DNA of 64,000 nt, taken from Ciceribacter sp. L1K22. Lineage in GTDB: Bacteria; Pseudomonadota; Alphaproteobacteria; Rhizobiales; Rhizobiaceae. The stretch is taken from assembly GCF_017599385.1 (NCBI RefSeq), contig NZ_JAGFPK010000001.1:1180177-1244176 (forward strand), in the 5' to 3' direction. The position numbers were made by a program, and so were the translations under genes. The notes beneath the pieces were generated by a model, which was given only the letters and a program-made list of their open reading frames with translations, had not been told where the DNA came from and searched no databases. Positions 50,092 to 58,223 of this stretch are shown piece after piece (position 1 is the stretch's first letter; each line of letters starts with the position of its first letter).

Positions 50092-50535
50092 ATGAAGTTG
50101 AAACTCGTGTTTGCCGCCGCCACTGCCCTCTGTCTTGGCATCGGCGCCGCAATCGCCGCCGACGAGCCGCAGGTCGTGCGTCAGGAGATGATGAAGAAGG
50201 TCGGTGGCGCCATGGGCGCGATCGGGGCGATCGCCAAGGGCGAGAAGCCCTTCGACGCCGAGGTCATCAAGGCCTCGCTCGAAACCATGGCCGAGGTCGG
50301 CAAGACCTTCCCGGACCAGTTCCCGGCCGGCTCGGAAACAGGCATGGACAGCGAAGCGGCACCCGCGATCTGGGCCAACATGGAAGACTTCAAGGCCAAG
50401 GCTGCCGCTCTTGTGACCGCCGCCGAAGGGCAGCTTGCCCAGCTTCCGACCGACCAGGCCGGTGTCGGCGCCGTTATGAAGGCTGTCGGCAGCACCTGCG
50501 GCGCCTGCCACGAAACCTATCGTCTCAAGAAGTGA
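50092..50535 (+). CDS. Cytochrome c' / c556-type periplasmic haem protein
   Basis: A 147-residue secreted cytochrome. A Sec signal (MKLKLVFAAATALCLGIGAA, cleavage after IAA) is followed by a four-helix bundle and a C-terminal haem site GSTCGACHETYRLKK, the C-terminal CxxCH placement typical of class II cytochromes. Members bind nitric oxide or act as electron carriers. It precedes a di-haem cytochrome gene by 84 bases; the two are probably an operon. Confidence 0.93.
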   Translation: MKLKLVFAAATALCLGIGAAIAADEPQVVRQEMMKKVGGAMGAIGAIAKGEKPFDAEVIKASLETMAEVGKTFPDQFPAGSETGMDSEAAPAIWANMEDFKAKAAALVTAAEGQLAQLPTDQAGVGAVMKAVGSTCGACHETYRLKK

Positions 50536-50619
50536 CAACTTGTCCGCCGGTGATCTCTTGGGGTCACCGGTCTGATATCGCCGGGCCTGGTGCCCGGCGT
50601 CTTGCGTTTGGAGGACGGC

Positions 50620-51537
50620 ATGGCTGTCAAATGGATCAGGGGTCTCGTGGCGGTGGCGGCGCTTGGCGTCGTCGGCGGCGGAATTTTTGTGACGGTAACG
50701 GCGCCCGAGCGTCAGCCGGCCGAACACTGGGCCAATCTCGGAGAACCCGACCTCGAAAACGGCCGACGCGTCTTTTTCGCGGGTGGTTGCGCGTCCTGTC
50801 ATGCCCCCTCGGGTGCGGAAGGTGAGGCACGCCTCATCCTGTCCGGCGGGGCGCCGCTGACAAGTCCATTCGGTACCTTCCATGCGCCAAACATTTCGCC
50901 GGACCCGCAAGCCGGGATCGGCGCGTGGACGCTGGCGGAGTTCGGCGATGCGATGACCCGCGGCGTTGGTCGCGAGGGAGAACATCTCTATCCGTCTTTT
51001 CCCTACAATTCCTATTCGCGCATGAGCCCGAAGGACGTCAACGACCTGTTCGGTTTCCTGAAGACGCTGCCCGCAAGCGATGCGGTTGCTCCCGCGCATG
51101 AATTGCCGTTCCCCTTCAACATCCGTCTCGCGCTGGGCGGATGGAAGCTCCTCTACTTTTCCGACGAGCCCCATGTCGACCTCGCCAATGCCGACGAAAA
51201 GGTGCGGCGTGGCCAGTACCTCGTTGAAGGCCTTGGACACTGCGGCGAGTGCCACACGCCGCGCAACGCCATCGGCGGATTTCAGGTCGGGCGCTGGCTC
51301 GCCGGCGGACCAAACCCGGAAGGTGAGGGAACCATTCCCGACATAACCCCCGGATCGCAAAGCATCGGCTCCTGGAGCGAGAGCGATATCGCCAGCTACC
51401 TCGAAACCGGTTTCACCCCCGACTATGATAGCGTTGGAGGCTCCATGGTCGCCGTGCAGAAGAACATGGCAGAACTCCCGTCCTCCGACAGGGAGGCCAT
51501 TGCCGCCTATCTGAAGGCGATACCGGCCGTGGAGTGA
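50620..51537 (+). CDS. Membrane-anchored di-haem cytochrome c
   Basis: A 305-residue protein with an N-terminal hydrophobic helix (VAVAALGVVGGGIFVTV) that may anchor it to the inner membrane. Two haem sites are present: GGCASCHAPSGAEG (about residue 58) and GHCGECHTPRNAIG (about 205). Axial Met candidates occur downstream of each. It resembles the di-haem subunit of periplasmic dehydrogenase or gluconate-type complexes. The start follows TTGGAGGACGGC. It likely receives electrons together with the preceding cytochrome c'. Confidence 0.92.
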   Translation: MAVKWIRGLVAVAALGVVGGGIFVTVTAPERQPAEHWANLGEPDLENGRRVFFAGGCASCHAPSGAEGEARLILSGGAPLTSPFGTFHAPNISPDPQAGIGAWTLAEFGDAMTRGVGREGEHLYPSFPYNSYSRMSPKDVNDLFGFLKTLPASDAVAPAHELPFPFNIRLALGGWKLLYFSDEPHVDLANADEKVRRGQYLVEGLGHCGECHTPRNAIGGFQVGRWLAGGPNPEGEGTIPDITPGSQSIGSWSESDIASYLETGFTPDYDSVGGSMVAVQKNMAELPSSDREAIAAYLKAIPAVE

Positions 51538-51595
51538 ACGTTGTTGACGCACATAGGCGCTATTGTTTAACCTCGTGGGCGTGTCTGAAACGGTT

Positions 51596-51687
51596 AGGGC
51601 GGCACCTGGTTAGTCCTCCCGCCTTCCAACTGGAAGGTACCGACGAGTGTTCTAGGCTCGTCCCCTGACGTGAAACCGCTGCGCGGT
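51596..51687 (+). ncRNA. Candidate structured RNA leader upstream of VOC gene
   Basis: Consecutive perfect hairpins occupy this stretch: CCTTCC/GGAAGG (51622-51637, loop AACT), GACGAG/CTCGTC (51642-51662) and ACCGC/GCGGT (51675-51687). A 5' helix, AGGGCGG with CCGCCTT (51596-51602 and 51619-51625, one G-U), would compete with the first hairpin for 51622-51625. It lies between the di-haem cytochrome stop and the VOC start at 51717, and no terminator follows, so it could be a 5' leader. No known riboswitch class was recognised. Confidence 0.35.
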
Positions 51688-51716
51688 GCGGCGGTCGACG
51701 TTAAGGGTATGGCCAA

Positions 51717-52139
51717 ATGCAGCAACAGATTTCCGTCATCACGCTTGCCACCACCGATATGGAGTGCTCGCGCCGGTTTTATGCCGAGGGCTTCGGCTGG
51801 AAAACGGTGTTCGAGAACGAGTTCATCCATTTCTACCAGATGAACGGGCTGGTTCTCGGACTTTTCCGGGAGGACATGATGCTGGAGGATAGTGGTCGCG
51901 CCGCCTTCTCCCGGTCCGGCGGCTACGCGCTGGCGCACAATGTCCCATTGGCGGAAGACGTCGCGCCGCTGATGGAGCGCCTCGTCGCCGCTGGCGGGCG
52001 CATCATCCAGCCGGCCTCTGCGCCGCCGCATGGCGGCATGCGCGGTTATGTGGTCGACCCGGACGACCACGCCTGGGAAATCGCCTGGAACCCCGCGTGG
52101 CACATCGACCAACAAGGTCACGTCACCTTCGGCCTCTGA
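51717..52139 (+). CDS. VOC-family (glyoxalase-like) protein
   Basis: A 140-residue VOC protein: ISVITLATTDMECSRRFYAEGFGWKTV, then YALAHNVPLAEDVAPLMERLVAAGGRI and VVDPDDHAWEIAWNPAW. The final DPDDHAWEIAW strand carries the Glu metal ligand. A ribosome site AAGGG precedes the ATG by 9 bases. The 92 bases before it can fold into several hairpins and may act as a regulatory leader. The substrate is unknown. Confidence 0.9.
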   Translation: MQQQISVITLATTDMECSRRFYAEGFGWKTVFENEFIHFYQMNGLVLGLFREDMMLEDSGRAAFSRSGGYALAHNVPLAEDVAPLMERLVAAGGRIIQPASAPPHGGMRGYVVDPDDHAWEIAWNPAWHIDQQGHVTFGL

Positions 52140-52213
52140 TTGTCCTTCGGCGCCTGACCAGCCTCGGGCAAGTCGCCCGGGGCATGATGGCAAGGAAAAA
52201 TGGGGTGGAGACT

Positions 52214-52441
52214 ATGATGAGCCTTGAACGCAGGCGTATGGAGACGGCGCTCCGATCCCTGCTGGACAATCATCCGGATCCGGCGTTGCACGTCTGGGTC
52301 AACGAAACCATCCGCGCTTTCGAAACACGCCTCAAGGCCATTGTTGATCCGCGCGAGCGTGACGAGGCCCAGCGCGCTGCTCTCGTGCTGATCAAGGCCA
52401 CCTTGCAGCAATGGTCGGAAAACCCGCCGCTGAGGCACTGA
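52214..52441 (+). CDS. Small helical protein of unknown function
   Basis: A 75-residue protein, MMSLERRRMETALRSLLDN..., predicted almost wholly helical, with a charged middle (FETRLKAIVDPRERDEAQRA). GGTGGAGACT precedes the ATGATG start. It follows the VOC gene by 74 bases and may be co-transcribed. No domain is recognised. Confidence 0.68.
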   Translation: MMSLERRRMETALRSLLDNHPDPALHVWVNETIRAFETRLKAIVDPRERDEAQRAALVLIKATLQQWSENPPLRH

Positions 52442-52453
52442 GCGGCGCTGCCT

Positions 52454-53020
52454 TCAGTGATGCTCCGCCGCGAAGCCGGAGAGCTCCGCTTCCGCCTCCG
52501 GCGTCCAGAGATCGAGCGCCTTCAGAACTTCCATGGCGAACGTATCCGGCGCAGACCCTGCCGCGGTCACGATGCCCCGGTCGAGAACGGCCTGCGGCTG
52601 GTTCCGATAAAGCGCACTGCCCCGATAGGCCTGATATCGCTGATGTGATACAAGCGAATTACCGGTATGCGCGACGTCGTCAAGTACGCCCGCCGCTGCA
52701 AGTGCGCTCGCTGCGGCACAGATGCCGGCCAGCACCTTGTTCTCGCTTCGGAACGCCTTCGCCATATCCGTAAAGTCGAAGGCCTCACCCTTCTCCCACG
52801 CATAGCCGCCGGGGATGACGAGCGCATCGAAGCGCTCCGGCGTAATCTCCGCAAAGCAAATGTCCGGCGTCACCTTCAGCCCGCCCATGGAGATCACCGG
52901 TTTGCCGTCCGGCGAGGCGGTCAGCACCTGGCAGCCAAGATAATAGCGGGCCGCGGCCATGAGCAGGGCGGGCTCCCAGTCGGCGAAATCGTTTTGCAAT
53001 GCGACGACGATACGGGTCAT
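52454..53020 (-). CDS. DJ-1/PfpI-family glutamine amidotransferase-like protein
   Basis: A 188-residue protein of the DJ-1/PfpI fold. The nucleophile elbow AGICAAASALAAAGVL carries the Cys, and FDALVIPGGYAWEKGEAF the preceding loop with conserved Gly. A catalytic Glu is expected in the early strand. Relatives are stress-response, glyoxalase III or peptidase-like enzymes. The start is MTRIVVALQNDF after AGGAC. It is 20 bases downstream of the GNAT gene on the same strand. Confidence 0.9.
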   Translation of the reverse strand: MTRIVVALQNDFADWEPALLMAAARYYLGCQVLTASPDGKPVISMGGLKVTPDICFAEITPERFDALVIPGGYAWEKGEAFDFTDMAKAFRSENKVLAGICAAASALAAAGVLDDVAHTGNSLVSHQRYQAYRGSALYRNQPQAVLDRGIVTAAGSAPDTFAMEVLKALDLWTPEAEAELSGFAAEHH

Positions 53021-53040
53021 GTCCGGTCCTCGAAAAGAAA

Positions 53041-53529
53041 TCAGCCAATGGCCTGCATATACCGCATGCCTGTGACAGGGCGCGGCACGAAGTCCATGTG
53101 TTCGTAGAACCGGTGGGCGGCGAAATTCCCGGTGGCGGCGCTGACCGAAAGGTAGTCGCAGCCGGCCTTGCGGGCCATATCGCGGGCACGGTTGACGAGG
53201 TGCTGGCCGATGCCGTTGCCGCGCTGGCCGTCCTTGACGAAGAGGTGATGGAGATCCATGCCGCGCCGACCCTGCTCGGCCTTGTAGAGCGGAACAAGGA
53301 TCGCGTAGCCGATCAGGTCGGTGCCGCTGTCGGCCACAAGGGCGTGGATCCATGGCAGGGGACCGAACAGGTCGCGCTCCAGCTTTTCCGGCGTGATCTC
53401 GGCGGCGTCGCCATGATGCTTGGCGAGCTCGGCGATCATCGCGTTGAGCGCCGGCAGGTCGCCGGGCCGTGCGGCACGGATGACCACCACGGGCGGGCGG
53501 GGCAGGGTGATGTCGGTATCTTCGGTCAT
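53041..53529 (-). CDS. GNAT-family N-acetyltransferase
   Basis: A 162-residue acetyltransferase. The acetyl-CoA signature is LHHLFVKDGQRGNGIGQHLVNRARDMARKAG, with an RGNGIG pyrophosphate loop. It is preceded by LIGYAILVPLYK and followed by LSVSAATGNFAAHRFYEHMDFV. The substrate could be an amino group on a metabolite or a drug. It is upstream of the DJ-1 gene in the same operon. Confidence 0.93.
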   Translation of the reverse strand: MTEDTDITLPRPPVVVIRAARPGDLPALNAMIAELAKHHGDAAEITPEKLERDLFGPLPWIHALVADSGTDLIGYAILVPLYKAEQGRRGMDLHHLFVKDGQRGNGIGQHLVNRARDMARKAGCDYLSVSAATGNFAAHRFYEHMDFVPRPVTGMRYMQAIG

Positions 53530-53576
53530 GTCGCTTCCCTTTTTTCGTTTGCCGTCAGGGGAAGCTGTCTCTCAAA

Positions 53577-53605
53577 CAACAAGGCCGCCTGACGGCGGCC
53601 TGTTG
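53577..53605. terminator. Hairpin in the GNAT/photolyase intergenic region
   Basis: AGGCCGCC and GGCGGCCT pair around TGAC, extended by CAACA/TGTTG. There is no strong U-tract, so it may be a remnant terminator or a leader structure of the GNAT transcript. Confidence 0.4.
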
Positions 53606-53774
53606 ACAAAGTGATCTGTCGGGCCGCCGGTTACCGGTAGGCCCAAAAATACGTGCAGGAAATGGTTGCGCGTGCGTCGATCATGGCAGCTTCAATGCGC
53701 CGGTTTTAGTCCGTTGTCAACGGGGTCGCGCGTCGAGCGCTGATCCGCCCCGGCGCCCGCGGCGTAGAGCCGGC

Positions 53775-55313
53775 ATGACCACGCTTCACCTCGTCCTTGG
53801 CGACCAGCTCTCCCGTTCGCTCTCCTCGCTGCGCGACATCGACCCGAAAACCACCCTGGTGCTGATGGCGGAGGTCATGGCCGAGGCGACCTATGTCCGT
53901 CACCACAAGAAGAAGATCGCCTTCCTGTTTTCCGCCATGCGCCATTTCGCAGAGGCCCTGAAGGAAGAGGGGCTCACCGTCCGATACGTAAAGCTCGACG
54001 ATCCCGACAACACGCAGAGCCTCGCCGGCGAGGTAAAGCGTGCCCTTGCCGAAACCGGAGCTGACCGGCTCGTTGTGACGGAACCGGGCGAATACCGCCT
54101 GCTGCACGAGATGCAGTCATGGACCGATGAGTTCGGTATTCCCGTCGATCTGTGCGAGGACGATCGCTTCCTGATCACCCGTGCCGGCTTCGGCCGCTGG
54201 GCCGACAAGCGGCGGGAACCGAGGATGGAGTATTTCTACCGCGACATGCGCCGCCATTTCGACGTGCTGATGCGGAAGGACGGCACACCGGAGGGCGGAC
54301 AATGGAATTTCGACAAGGAAAACCGCAAGTCGCCGCCTAAAGGGCTTTCCGGACCAAAGCGATTGTCGTGGAAGAAGGACAAGATCACCCGCGAGGTTCT
54401 CGATCTGGTCGAGCATCGTTTTCCCGATCACTTCGGCCGGCTGGAACCCTTCCATTTTGCCGTGACGGCGGAACAGGCGGACGCGGAACTTGAACAGTTC
54501 CTGACAGAGATACTGCCATCATTCGGCGACTGGCAGGATGCCATGGTTTTGGGCGAACCCTATCTCTTTCACTCGATGATCGCGGCCTATCTCAACGCCG
54601 GGCTGTTGACGCCGATGGATGTTATCCGCCGCGCTGAGCGTTGCTATTTCGATGGCACCGCGCCGCTCAATGCCGTCGAAGGCTTCATCCGCCAGATCCT
54701 CGGCTGGCGCGAATATGTGCGCGGCATCTACTGGCGCTTCATGCCCGACTACGCCGAACGGAATGCACTCGCGGCCGAGCGTCCGCTCCCCGCTCTGTAC
54801 TGGACCGGCCGCACGAACATGGCCTGCATGTCGGCGGCCGTGAATGACACGATCGAGCATGCCTATTCGCACCACATCCAGCGGCTGATGCTGACAGGCA
54901 ATTTTGCCCTGCTCGCCGGTCTCTCCGTCAGCGAGGTCTGCGAATGGTATCTGGCCGTCTATGCCGACGCCTATGAATGGGTGGAACTGCCGAATACGCT
55001 CGGCATGGCGCTCTTTGCCGATGGCGGCCTGATGGCGAGCAAGCCCTATGCGGCGAGCGGGAAATACATCGACCGGATGAGCAATTTCTGTGGCTCCTGC
55101 CATTATGACGTGAAGGACGGCGAGGGGGAGCGCGCCTGTCCCTTCAATTCGCTGTACTGGCGTTTCATCGCGGTCAACGAGGAGAGACTGCGCGGCAACC
55201 ATCGCATGGCCAATATCCTCGCCGGATGGCGGCGCATGGGAGATGCGAAGAAGGCGGCCTTGCTGTCCCGCGCCGAACACTGCCTCAATCTCCTGGCGGA
55301 TGACAAGCTCTGA
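53775..55313 (+). CDS. phrB: FeS-BCP type (6-4) photolyase/cryptochrome (PhrB-like)
   Basis: A 512-residue photolyase of the prokaryotic iron-sulfur branch. The N-terminal alpha/beta domain binds a lumazine-type antenna (LHLVLGDQLSRSLSSL). The catalytic FAD domain has GFIRQILGWREYVRGIYW and NTLGMALFADGG. The four [4Fe-4S] cysteines are in NMACMSAAVND, NFCGSCHYDV (two) and ERACPFNSLYW. PhrB of Agrobacterium repairs (6-4) photoproducts, and that activity is inferred here. It ends 8 bases before the convergent cupin gene. Confidence 0.96.
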   Translation: MTTLHLVLGDQLSRSLSSLRDIDPKTTLVLMAEVMAEATYVRHHKKKIAFLFSAMRHFAEALKEEGLTVRYVKLDDPDNTQSLAGEVKRALAETGADRLVVTEPGEYRLLHEMQSWTDEFGIPVDLCEDDRFLITRAGFGRWADKRREPRMEYFYRDMRRHFDVLMRKDGTPEGGQWNFDKENRKSPPKGLSGPKRLSWKKDKITREVLDLVEHRFPDHFGRLEPFHFAVTAEQADAELEQFLTEILPSFGDWQDAMVLGEPYLFHSMIAAYLNAGLLTPMDVIRRAERCYFDGTAPLNAVEGFIRQILGWREYVRGIYWRFMPDYAERNALAAERPLPALYWTGRTNMACMSAAVNDTIEHAYSHHIQRLMLTGNFALLAGLSVSEVCEWYLAVYADAYEWVELPNTLGMALFADGGLMASKPYAASGKYIDRMSNFCGSCHYDVKDGEGERACPFNSLYWRFIAVNEERLRGNHRMANILAGWRRMGDAKKAALLSRAEHCLNLLADDKL

Positions 55314-55321
55314 CAGAAACG

Positions 55322-55780
55322 TCAGCGCTTCACCGGATTGCCGGCCTTGTCCGTCAGGTGCTTGTGAAAGTTCACCTTGGTCAGGTGCAGGTCCTTGTCG
55401 GTGTAGTGGACCACCTCGTCTGGCGAGCGCGTGCCGACCACCAGATAGGTCGCCGGCTGGTCGGAGCGATTCTCCAGCCTGTGCCCGACCGGCACGCCGG
55501 CCTTGAAGGTCGCGGCATCGCCCGGCCGCATCTCCGTCAACGTGTCGCCTTCGTTGAGCGTCACGAAGCCTGATACCATGTAAATGAACTCGTCCTCCCG
55601 CTCGTGCCAGTGCTTGTGCGACGAGCGTGACCCCGGTGGCAGGGTTTCGAGAAAGGCGCCGAACTGGGTGAGGCCGCCGGCATCGGAAAGAAGTCGCGCG
55701 GTGTAAGGTCCGAGATCGGCGTTAAGGGCATCCGGCTTGCCGACCTCGAGCGGGGCGTCTTCGGTCCGAATGACTGGCAT
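55322..55780 (-). CDS. Cupin-domain protein
   Basis: A 152-residue single-cupin protein. The metal-binding motif is in SRSSHKHWHEREDEFIYMVSG (HxHxxxxE type), and the second motif in GVPVGHRLENRSDQPATYLVVG. It could be an isomerase, dioxygenase or a sugar-binding protein; no catalytic clue beyond the metal site is seen. It starts 4 bases after the MerR stop, so it is the second gene of the merR operon and a likely target of that regulator. Confidence 0.9.
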   Translation of the reverse strand: MPVIRTEDAPLEVGKPDALNADLGPYTARLLSDAGGLTQFGAFLETLPPGSRSSHKHWHEREDEFIYMVSGFVTLNEGDTLTEMRPGDAATFKAGVPVGHRLENRSDQPATYLVVGTRSPDEVVHYTDKDLHLTKVNFHKHLTDKAGNPVKR

Positions 55781-55784
55781 TGTC

Positions 55785-56198
55785 TCAGTGCTCCGTTTCG
55801 CAAAGTCCGTGGTCGGACAGCGCCCGGATCACGTAGCAGTCGCTCACCGTGTGGTGGTCGCAATGGTCGACGATCCGGTCCAGCTCGCTTTCGAGCTTGC
55901 GCAGCCGCGCGATCTTGTCGCGCACCTCGATCAGTTGTTCGCGGGCGATCGCATCCGCCCGCTCGCAGGGTTCGTCCGGATGCCGGCTGAGCGACAGCAA
56001 CTCGCGGATCGCCTCGATCGGAAACCCAAGGTCGCGCGCGTGGCGAATGAATGTCAGCCGGTCGAGCTCTGCCCGCTCGTAGCGCCGTTGGTTGCCCTCG
56101 GTCCGATCCGGTGCGGTCAAAAGCCCCATCTGCTCATAATAGCGGATGGTCGGCACCTTCACACCGGTCCGCCGCGAGAGTTCTCCGATCGTGTACAA
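55785..56198 (-). CDS. MerR-family regulator (HmrR/CadR-like)
   Basis: A 137-residue regulator. MYTIGELSRRTGVKVPTIRYYEQMGLL is the winged helix; the dimer helix is RDKIARLRKLESELDRIVDHC. Cysteines in EPCERADA, VDHCDHHTVSDCYV and GLCETEH are placed as in the zinc/cadmium/lead-sensing MerR branch, so a divalent metal is a reasonable but unproven ligand. A perfect 21-bp dyad lies 13 bases upstream of the start. It controls itself and probably the cupin gene. Confidence 0.92.
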   Translation of the reverse strand: MYTIGELSRRTGVKVPTIRYYEQMGLLTAPDRTEGNQRRYERAELDRLTFIRHARDLGFPIEAIRELLSLSRHPDEPCERADAIAREQLIEVRDKIARLRKLESELDRIVDHCDHHTVSDCYVIRALSDHGLCETEH

Positions 56199-56210
56199 GC
56201 CACGCCTCCA

Positions 56211-56231
56211 TATCTCCAGTCACTGGAGATA
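56211..56231. promoter_or_regulatory. MerR operator: 21-bp perfect palindrome
   Basis: TATCTCCAGT and ACTGGAGATA are perfect 10-bp arms around one central base. The CTCCAGT...ACTGGAG core is similar to operators of metal-sensing MerR proteins. It lies just upstream of merR. Confidence 0.75.
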
Positions 56232-56335
56232 ATGGCCTTGCCCGGTTGTCGATTCAAGACAGGGACTGTTGTCTGGGCAAGGAAAAGGGCGGTCGCCCGC
56301 CCCCTGGAGAAACTGAAGATGACGCTTTGTTCCGC

Positions 56336-56629
56336 CTATTCCTCGGAGAACTCGAGGTAAAAAGCTTCGACCTGCTCTGCTGCAGTCGGAATGTTCGGCG
56401 GCGTCCGGCTGGACGCGCTGTCGCTCTTTCCAGCGCTGCGGCCGCCCTCGATGACCCACAATGCGCTCGACAGGGACGGCGACAGCAGCGTGCTGCTGAA
56501 GGCCGGGTTCGATGCCGTGTTCGGCCGGCTTTTTGTCGCTGCGTCGTTCGCAGCCTCTTCCGGATCGGTCTGATCCTGCTGGAAGCGGCTGTTATAGTAA
56601 TAATTGCTCAGGCTGCTATCAATCTTCAT
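56336..56629 (-). CDS. Small Ser/Ala-rich protein of unknown function with CtrA-type promoter
   Basis: A 97-residue protein starting MKIDSSLSNYYYNSRFQQDQ. It is low-complexity and probably disordered in the middle (SSTLLSPSLSSALWVIEGG), with no signal peptide or domain. The C-terminus EQVEAFYLEFSEE is helical. A good CtrA box lies about 40 bases upstream, pointing to cell-cycle or motility-type control. No partner gene is adjacent. Confidence 0.65.
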   Translation of the reverse strand: MKIDSSLSNYYYNSRFQQDQTDPEEAANDAATKSRPNTASNPAFSSTLLSPSLSSALWVIEGGRSAGKSDSASSRTPPNIPTAAEQVEAFYLEFSEE

Positions 56630-56664
56630 GACAGGCCTCGTGCGCTCTCGCGTTAATGGTCTCG

Positions 56665-56680
56665 TTAACCATTTGTTAAC
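56665..56680. promoter_or_regulatory. CtrA-type box
   Basis: TTAA-CCATTTG-TTAAC matches the CtrA consensus TTAA-N7-TTAAC exactly, and is followed by CAT, the extended half-site. Another TTAA lies 8 bases upstream. It is about 36 bases from the start codon of the small Ser/Ala-rich gene on the minus strand. Confidence 0.7.
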
Positions 56681-56801
56681 CATTGTGGCTTGCGTGAAGC
56701 TTGCGTCCATGCTGCAAGCCTTGATCCAGCCTCTGGATTTGTCGCGGAAGATGTGCTTGCCGGGCCAAATCACCCGCGATGGGAAGCGCGCTTCCCATTG
56801 G

Positions 56802-57326
56802 TCAGGACTTGGCTTCCAGCTTCCGCCCGAGATCGGCAAGCCTGATGATGGTCTCTATGCTTCTTGGTGTTCCCCGTTCGAGTATCGGCAGGCTGAAACG
56901 GTGTCGGTCGCTCCCAAGGGGATAATGGACGTAGATCTCGCGTTCTGCCGCGATCGCCTCTTCGCCTCCCGGAGCCATAATGCCGTTCAACGCGTCTGCG
57001 GGCAGGCGGCGTGAGAAGAAGCTGACGCTCACACGCGATTGATCCATGCCCGCGAAGGGATTGTCCGCGATGACGGCCCGCAGCTCCGCCGGGCTGCGTA
57101 CCATCACGCCGGGCGCCCGTCCCATGCGGATTCCGAGCGCGATGTCCAGCATCGCCGCCACTTCCGCGCTGTCGCTTTCGTCGCGAAACACCAGGTTTCC
57201 GGATTGAATGTAGGAGGCGACGTCACGCAGGCCGATATCGCTGCCGATCATCCTCAACTCCCGCATGGAGAGCTTGCCCTCTCCGGGGATTTCGAGGGCG
57301 CAAACCAGCGCTACATGAACACGCAT
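56802..57326 (-). CDS. DUF1697-family protein
   Basis: A 174-residue protein. The family pattern SMRELRMIGSDIGLRDVASYIQSGNLVFRDE is clear, and the C-terminal half includes SVSFFSRRLPADALNGIM and EREIYVHYPLGSDR. The normal opening ALLRAINVGG is here ALVCALEIPG, a slight divergence. DUF1697 is an uncharacterised alpha/beta domain. The 240 bases beyond its start, up to the GST gene, hold no gene. Confidence 0.9.
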   Translation of the reverse strand: MRVHVALVCALEIPGEGKLSMRELRMIGSDIGLRDVASYIQSGNLVFRDESDSAEVAAMLDIALGIRMGRAPGVMVRSPAELRAVIADNPFAGMDQSRVSVSFFSRRLPADALNGIMAPGGEEAIAAEREIYVHYPLGSDRHRFSLPILERGTPRSIETIIRLADLGRKLEAKS

Positions 57327-57566
57327 GCCCTTCTCCTTGATGGAGCCGTTACTGACGATAAAGCAGCCGTTGGCGAGGATGTCGTTGTCCTCTCGCTGCT
57401 CCTGTCGGGTAAACCCGCAGCCGGCGAATTGTTCCTCTCCGGGCCGAAAAAGACGGTGAAATCAGCGCTGTATCGAAAGATGTCGAAAAGCGTGACAGGA
57501 CTTCCCTCTGGCATCTCCCGGTGCGGGCTGTTACGCAGGACGAAAGGAACGTCGAAGGAGGAAGAC

Positions 57567-58184
57567 ATGCTGAAGATTTTCGTCGCAAGGGGAAGCTGCT
57601 CGCTCGCATCCCATATCGCGCTGGAAGAGGCCGGAGCCGACTACAGCGCGGTCAAGCTCGACCTCGCCAAGGGCGCCCAGCGCGCCGACGATTACCTCGC
57701 GGTCAATCCCAAGGGCCGCGTGCCGGCATTGGCGACGGATCGTGGTGTGCTGACGGAAACGCCCGCGATCCTCACCTTTATCGCCCAGTCCTTTCCCGAT
57801 GCCGGTCTGGCGCCGCTTGACGATCCTTTTGCCTTCGCCGAGCTCCAGTCCTTCATGAGCTACCTCGCGTCTACCGTGCACGTGGCGCACGCGCACAAAT
57901 ATCGCGGCAGCCGTTGGGCAGACGATCCGGCTGCGATCGAGGCCATGAAGGCCAAGGTGCCACAGACCATGGCCGACTGCTTCGAGCTGATCGAGACGAC
58001 GATGTTCAAAGGCCCCTGGGTCATGGGCAACCGCTACACGATCGCCGACCCCTATCTCTTTACCCTTGCAGGCTGGCTGGAAGGCGACGGCGTCGACCCG
58101 TCCCGTTTCCCCAAGGTCGCCGACCACCGCCGGCGGATGGCGGAGCGTGAGGCGTTGAAGCGGGTGATGGAGTGGCTGGGATAA
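57567..58184 (+). CDS. Glutathione S-transferase family protein
   Basis: A 205-residue GST of the beta class-like type. The N-terminal domain starts MLKIFVARGSCSLASHIALEEAGADY, with Ser/Cys near the glutathione thiol, and has NPKGRVPALATDRGVLTETPAILTFIA. The C-terminal helical domain ends WVMGNRYTIADPYLFTLAGWLEG. The start follows GGAGGAAGAC; upstream in-frame sequence is unrelated. It is a second GST in the window and is not closely related to the one at 1727. Confidence 0.92.
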   Translation: MLKIFVARGSCSLASHIALEEAGADYSAVKLDLAKGAQRADDYLAVNPKGRVPALATDRGVLTETPAILTFIAQSFPDAGLAPLDDPFAFAELQSFMSYLASTVHVAHAHKYRGSRWADDPAAIEAMKAKVPQTMADCFELIETTMFKGPWVMGNRYTIADPYLFTLAGWLEGDGVDPSRFPKVADHRRRMAEREALKRVMEWLG

Positions 58185-58223
58185 ACTTCAATTTTGGAAT
58201 GCGCCAAAACGCGCATGGCAATG

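Noticed and set aside
50074-51552. 492-codon minus-strand frame opposite the cytochromes
   Set aside because: Antisense shadow; the plus strand encodes three intact CxxCH motifs.
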